From Brachypodius melanocephalos (Eukaryota > Chordata > Aves > Passeriformes > Pycnonotidae): a stretch of DNA of 64,000 nt. Positions 58,046 through 64,000 of the stretch are shown here, one piece after another. Every line of letters starts with the position of its first letter. Position 1 is the first letter of the stretch. The notes under the pieces were generated by a model, which ran no database searches, was not told where the DNA came from, and saw only the letters and a program-made list of their open reading frames with translations. Location of the stretch: positions 13,101,881-13,165,880 of the forward strand of contig VZSR01001854.1 in NCBI GenBank assembly GCA_013398615.1, given 5' to 3'. A program made the translations under genes and the position numbers.

Positions 58046-61000
58046 GAACATTAAATCCCGCCATTTGCCCCTTCTGCTACACAATTTCCAAATCCTGCAC
58101 AAAGACAGATTAATTATTGTTTCTTAAACAGAGGAAGTGTGAGTCTCTGTTTTCTAAATTATGTAAAACACAGAGAGGTTTGGAGTGAGGTCCAGCTGTG
58201 TTCGCCTACCTGTGATTTCACATGGAGAGCTTTTAATATGGGCCCTTTCTTATTAAAATAGAACCTATGGAAGGAGATACAACTGTGCACATCTTTACCT
58301 TAAAATAGAGCATATATTACTACAAGTTGTGCAGCAAAATGAAATAATCAGTCAACTATTGTGGCAGTTGCTTTATGTTCTGTAATGTTTTGCACTTTGA
58401 TTGGCGCCAAACAAACACTAATGAGATTTACCTAAGACAAGCTAAGGGGAAGAACAAAAGATGGGGAGTAAAGAAAGGAAATTCAGAAGGCTGGGTTTAG
58501 ATTTCAAAATTGATTTGGTTTTTTATGTATTTGTCTTTCAACTTTAAACATAAAATTCACTATTACTCAGTTGTTCATGGGAAAAAAAAAGAGCATAAGA
58601 ATAGTCGATGCAAAGACACCCAATTCATGTGTAGCTGAATGTTTCTGTGCATTCCACACTCCCGTGAGGAGTGAGACATTCTGATAAATCTCCCAAATAA
58701 TGTATCTTGCTTGCAAAGATCTTTGCCATGTCAGTTGCTTTTGTTAGCAGAGCTGACTGAAAACCAAGGCTTTGGATCCATAAGAAATTGGCTTTTCGTT
58801 TATTACCCAGTAGTGGAAATTCTGTATTTGTAGTAGTGGAAATATCTGTATACAATGAAACTGATGTCTGCAAGAAGGTCTTGTGGTAGGATTCAACACT
58901 AAAAGAAACAAAAAGCAAAGTTGGCCCTTTTTATAACATCTATATTGTTATAAACCTCATTTAATATCTAAAGCTGGACTCGATCAAAGTCCTCTGGAAA
59001 AACTTCCTCAGACCTTTGCCTGGATTGAGGTCCTGTGACACAGAAGAAGAAAAGTAGATCAACAACACAGACCCAAGGAGAGGTCATACCAGATAGTAAG
59101 TGATTGATGATTTTGCTGTGTAGAATACCTAGGTAAGGACCAAAGCTGTTGTGAGTTGTACACAGCAAGAGGGTTTCATCGGCCTCTTACTGTTCATGGA
59201 TGTCATGAATGGCATCTGCTTACAGTTCTGGGCTGTGCCTCAGCAAAATCTGCAAATGAGTATAAAGAAAAATGATAAAATGTCAAGATGCTGAAGAAGC
59301 AACCTCACAGGAATGATAAAGTAAGTAAAAGAATGCAGTTTTTTTATGGGGGCAATACTAAATCAGGCACAAAACTTTTTGTGGAAGATTGGTGTTATGG
59401 AGTGAGAAGGTAAAGTCAAGGTGTTTCATGAGAATGCAGTACAGATGTGATGATATCTTAAATTACCACTAAACATTAAACACAGGCAAGAGGCAAGCTG
59501 ATTATGGAGTCCACAGGCTTCTCACAAACCACAAATATAAATATCTACCCTTTCTAACCTCCTTTGTGCTTTAGAGAGTAAGCATATTCTACCTCTAGAG
59601 TTATTCTAAACTTAGAATGAAAATATCTGAATTGCTCTAGAGCACAAGGGCTTTGTCAATTCAGCCACTCTTGCATCTCAGTTTAAACAGTTTGATATTG
59701 CAAAAAGAGAGAGTAGCCAGCAATCAAATTCCTCACCTCTCTAATACCCTTTGAAAGGAAGCAGATGTGCTTCTGAAAAGGACTCTGTTGAGCAATAGGG
59801 AGTTTGCTGGTAAATACTGCTGCAAATATATAATTGAATTGCTTTCAATGGCTACTGCAAAAGCAATTTATGCCTTCAGCTCATGGAATAAAACCTTATA
59901 GCAAAATAGTTTAATAAAATACATTGCTTCACTGTGATATTTCTAATTTTGTGTGTTCTGTTGGGATTTCTTTTTAAAGAATGGAACTTCTTTAATATCT
60001 TTCCAGAAAATTAGCAACAGTAATTACAAAATCCTTCTTAGGTTCTCATGTTATTCTGATTTTATGCATGGTGAATCTGTAGAAAATATATTTCCTTCCT
60101 CAGGCTTCCTCTGCTTTTATATCATAATGAAGACCCAGGGATAAAATAACCACAACTGAGCAAAGTTAAATATTTAATATTGTGTGTATTCAGGGAAATT
60201 CCTGAAGTGTGCACTTTCTGAGAATTGTTTGTGCAATGCTTTTTTTCTGTATACAGACATTAGTATTAGTCTTGTTGAAAGACTATGTTGAAAATATAAA
60301 TAAATATTGACATTCTTTATATTTTTTCTCTAGATAGATGACAAGAGCTAACCTAGTGCCAGGGAGGCTAAAATTTAAAGAGGTGAAATTACAATACTGT
60401 GTTCCTTTAAAGGAATCTAAGTATTTTGCCTTTCATATGTTTAAGTCTATGTTTTATTGACTAAACTGTATGTAATTCTATATGAATACATTTATATGTA
60501 TCCTGTGTGTTGGTTAAAAGCTTAAGTCATTCACCTTGTACAACGTTCAATAATATTTTATTCAATTCTACTCAAGAGATCACTAACAGCTGATATCTGG
60601 CTAAGATGATCCAATTTTTGCGTAGTTTCGACTAATTATCGTAATAAATCTTGGCACACAGAAATTTGAAACACCATGAGGATACTCTAGAGTAGTCTTT
60701 TATTGTGTGCTCGAAAGTATTCATTGGTTATAAAAACTTCTGAAATTATTTAAGCTTTTATCAGAGATCTTATGCACTGTTTTGGGAATTTTACTAATTT
60801 GAAAGAGTGATTGCACTGGTCTGGTTTTTACTATCCTTTTCACTGTCATGTAGTTTTCCCACAGAGCATACGTTGTATATGTTAATTACTTGAAGTGGTT
60901 TTAAGACCCTGATTAACTTCATTGACTTTATGTAATCCAATAATTGCCAGTGCTTATATGGCACTGCTAAAAATGACCTTGAGATTTAAATTCTTGGTAC

Positions 61001-61894
61001 CATTCATCTACAAACCAAAGTCCATGGCACATCAATTTCATGCAGCAAAGTCTGGAGACAGATACACAGGAGGGTAGGAAAAGGGAACATAATAAAATAT
61101 ATAATTTTAAGGATTAGATTTAAATGGTATCTGTGAAATTTAGTAGCATAAAGACCGGTTAGCTTATTTAGCAAAGCACACGGAATAAACAGTTTTGTAG
61201 TGAATAGAAAGACTCACCAATGACTGAAAATTAAAAATATTGAACAATGGGTTCACCATGATCTTGGAGGTCGTTTGGAATTTGAAGGTTGAGATAATTT
61301 TATTTATTTTATAGGAGAGAAGGTTTTTAATCAAAAGAAGCAACCCAGGAGGCCTCTACCTGGATTTTTTTTTATTTCAGAAAGAAACAAGTAGTACTTT
61401 GAGACAAAAGAGCCATAATTCTTCTTCTGTTACACTTCTATGAAGCATTCTACAATATGCTGCTTGAAATCTTCCAAGTATTTATTCTGTGTGTACCAAG
61501 CAAAACTCTTGTGCATCAGTCTACCTCCTCTCTGATCTCTGAATACCAATATATTTATACAACTTAAATTTGAGCTTCAGAGAATAATCATGAGCCGACT
61601 GACCACTGGTAAAAAAATTGGCAAAGAAAGAAAAATTCCTTTGATGCATCTTTTCTGGGAATATACGGTCACATGAAAATTTTCATTCCACTACGCCATA
61701 AATCAAAGTATTACAACAAACAGAGAGTGGTCAATAACACTTAATTACAGGAAAAAAAGACAAATGTTTCAATTAGTAATACTTGCTCTGGAGGCATTTT
61801 AAAAGGTTCTTGGCATCAGCTCCTCATGCAGAGAAATAAATCCTGGAAAAATCAGTCTGAATCAATGTTGTGGCATCAAGACCTACTCTTAGAC
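58046..61894. other. Unique AT-rich non-coding stretch
   Basis: No repeat or exon was recognised in nearly 4 kb. The segment 58140-58440 looks evenly composed, with little decay, and could be a conserved non-coding element. Open frames are all below 100 codons. Confidence 0.45.
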
Positions 61895-63185
61895 TAATAG
61901 AATAGCTTGGGTTGAAAGGGACCAGTAAATGACATCTAGTCTAGCTCCCTGCAATGAGCAGGGACATCTTCAACTAGATCAGGTTACTCAGACCTCCATC
62001 CGGACTGACATTGAATGTTTTTGGGGATGGAACCTCTGCCACCTCTCTGGGCAACTCATTCCAGTGTTTTACCACACTTGTGCTAAAAAGTTTCTGGTCT
62101 CAATCTGTCGTCTTTTAACTTAAAACTTTGCCCTATCACAATAGGTCCTGCTAGAGCATATATCCTCATTTTTCTTATAAACTACCTTTGGGTACTGAAG
62201 GGCCAGAAGGAGGTCTCCCTGGATAAGCAACTCCTACTCTCTCAGTCTTCCCTCACAGGAAAGGATCTCCAGCCCTCTGATCACCATCATGGCCCTCCTC
62301 TGGACTGTGTCCAGCAGGTGCATGTCCTTCTAATGCTGGGCCCCCCAGAGCTGGATGCAGCCCTTCAGGTAGTTTCTCACCAGAGTGGAGCAGAGGGGAA
62401 GAATCCCCATCCCTGCTGGCCACGCTGCTTTGGATGCAGCCGAGGACACCACTGTCTTTCTGGGCTGCAAATGCACACTGTCAGCTCATGCTGGTTTCTC
62501 ATCAACCAAGTCCTTCTCCTCAGGGCTGCCTTCAATCCATTCTCCACACAGTCTGTATCTGTGCTTGGGACTGCCCTGGCCCAGGCACAGCCCTTGGCTG
62601 TGGGGGTTTCATGGGCCCACCTCTTAAGTTTGTCCAGGTCCCTCTGGATGGCACCCCTTCCATCAGGTGTGTCCGCTTGGTGTCACTTGGTCGTGCTGGT
62701 GAACTTGCTGAGGGTGCACTCCATCTCACTGACTATGTGATTGATGGAGATTAAGCAGGGCTGGTCCCCATATGGACCCCTGAAGGACACCACTTGTCAC
62801 TGACAACTCTCTGGACATTGAGCTGTTGGCCACTGCTCTCTGGATTAAACCATCCACCTAGATCCTTGTGCACTGAACAGTCCATCCATCAGATCTATCA
62901 CTCTCCAGTTTGGAGAAGGGTGATGTGGGAGACTGTGACAAAGGCTTTACAGAAGTTCAGATAAACGACACCTGTCACTCTTCTTCTGTCCACTGATGTA
63001 GTCACTCTATCGTAGAAGGCCACCAGGTCAGTCAGTCAGGACTTACCCTTGGTTGAAGCCATGCTGTCTGTCTCAAATCACCTGCCTGTGCCTCAGCAAA
63101 AGTTCTGGGAGGACCAGTTCCATCACCTTTTCAGGCACAGAGGTTAGGCTGACAGTTGGGTAGCTCCCAGGGCTCTTTTCTCAGA
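61895..63185 (-). mobile_element. CR1 LINE, 1.3 kb, 5'-truncated, dead reverse transcriptase
   Basis: Minus-strand CR1 with its 3' end at 61895, where the plus strand reads as the reverse complement of an ATTCTATT-type tail. It extends through the 3' UTR and the end of ORF2 into the RT domain. RT motif A is at 62922-62954 and retains Phe-Cys-Lys-Ala-Phe, but the catalytic aspartate codon has become valine (GTC). The FADD motif C near 62676-62712 is interrupted by about ten extra bases. Frameshifts and stops occur throughout. The 5' end, near 63185, is just upstream of a 'gggagctacccaactgtcag' block. The apparent plus-strand frames of up to 140 codons at 62318-62754 are antisense shadows of this element. 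Confidence 0.93.
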
Positions 63186-64000
63186 GTATAGTGGCAATTA
63201 CAGTCAATTAAATGAATTGCCCAAAAAAGAGAAGTTCACACAAAATGAAAGGTCTTCTTTTTCTTTTAAAAAGAAAATAAGGCAAGATCCTTTAACAAAA
63301 CTTTCCTAATGTGTTGTAAAATTGTGGGAGTATCTAACACAACATTGTTGAAATAATAGCTCAGTTTGGTGTTATTCAATATTGTAAAAGGTAAATTATA
63401 GGTTCAAGTCTAGTGTCAAATATTTCTGAAACAAACATAGCAAACGTGGCAAAAAAGATAACTTTTCACAAGCAAAACTCATACAGATGTAGATGTGGCT
63501 CATCTTTTTCACATTTTAATTTAATAATGCCCTTAATGCCCTGTATTCTTGTTCTATTCATTGATTATTATCATTATGCTCAATTCTACTTAGGAAATTT
63601 GCTATGATGCAGAATTTTGACATGTGACAGTAAGGATTTTGATAGGTTTAGTAACATAACTGACAGCTCATTTGCAGTTTCCAGATTAAAGTGCTCTGTG
63701 TCAGTCCTTCAAAAAGATAAACATGCACAGATGTTAATAACTGCACACAGAGTGAGAATTTTATGGTAATATCTACTTCACTGAGTACAGGGTAGAAAGC
63801 TGAGGGTATCATAATCATAAAAGAGTGAGCAGTAAGCCTGCTTACTAGAGATTAAGGAAAAGAGTGAAAATTTGTATTCTAGTCCAGGTAATACAGATAG
63901 GTTGACATAAGCAATGCAACTTTGTAAGGAAAGTGTGTGTTTCTGCTACCTTGGGAGTTTCTCTGTGAGCTGGAAGAGAGTTTAGCACGTGAGCATTCAG
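63186..64000. other. Unique AT-rich non-coding stretch
   Basis: Nothing recognised up to the window end; one 64-codon frame (63413-63607) without a domain. Confidence 0.5.

Noticed and set aside
62318..62754. Plus-strand frames of 80-140 codons
   Set aside because: They are antisense to a clearly recognisable CR1 RT and 3' region on the minus strand.

Overview
The window reads as vertebrate, almost certainly bird, non-coding DNA: AT-rich, CpG-poor, with no convincing protein-coding gene, rRNA, functional tRNA or CRISPR array. The avian assignment rests on transposable elements. There are many CR1 LINE fragments, some with the CR1 3' signature of an ATTCTATGATTCT-type tail, and several ERVL-type LTR pieces of the bird family that opens TGTTGTGG. 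There is also a tRNA-Ile-headed SINE with a CR1-like tail, which points to a passerine (the TguSINE1 type). Family names come from remembered consensus sequences, not from a search, so subfamily names are left open.

Layout. From 1 to 14 kb the sequence is mostly unique AT-rich DNA, with an ancient CR1 remnant at 1.5-1.87 kb and a short CR1 tail at 12.4 kb. A compound microsatellite and a 335-bp CR1 3' end lie at 14.07-14.67 kb. From 17 to 24 kb there is a GC-richer imperfect repeat (17.3 kb), a CR1 fragment (19.0 kb), a tight CpG cluster (21.1 kb) and the tRNA-derived SINE (23.65 kb). From 26 to 28.2 kb a long ancient CR1 is followed by a striking bipartite telomere-like tract, C-rich then G-rich. 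From 33 to 42.7 kb there are an ERVL-type LTR, two CR1 fragments and a GC-rich island with perfect inverted repeats. At 46.1 kb lies the cleanest element in the window: a 349-bp solo LTR bounded by an exact 6-bp target-site duplication, with CCAAT, TATA and AATAAA signals in order. From 48 to 58 kb there are CR1 tails, an internally deleted ERVL LTR, another ancient CR1, and a reverse-oriented ERVL LTR. From 61.9 to 63.19 kb there is a 1.3-kb CR1 copy on the minus strand carrying a broken reverse transcriptase.

Working together: nothing here forms an operon or pathway. The window is best read as a gene desert or the inside of a very large intron. It holds layers of retroelements of different ages: amniote-age CR1, then avian CR1 and ERVL, then the SINE and the solo LTR. 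Possible regulatory elements (octamer and homeodomain-type sites) lie between them. Most open reading frames are what chance predicts, or are shadows of CR1. I found no sign of a new biological system; the telomere-like tract, the solo LTR and the GC-rich island with hairpins deserve a second look.
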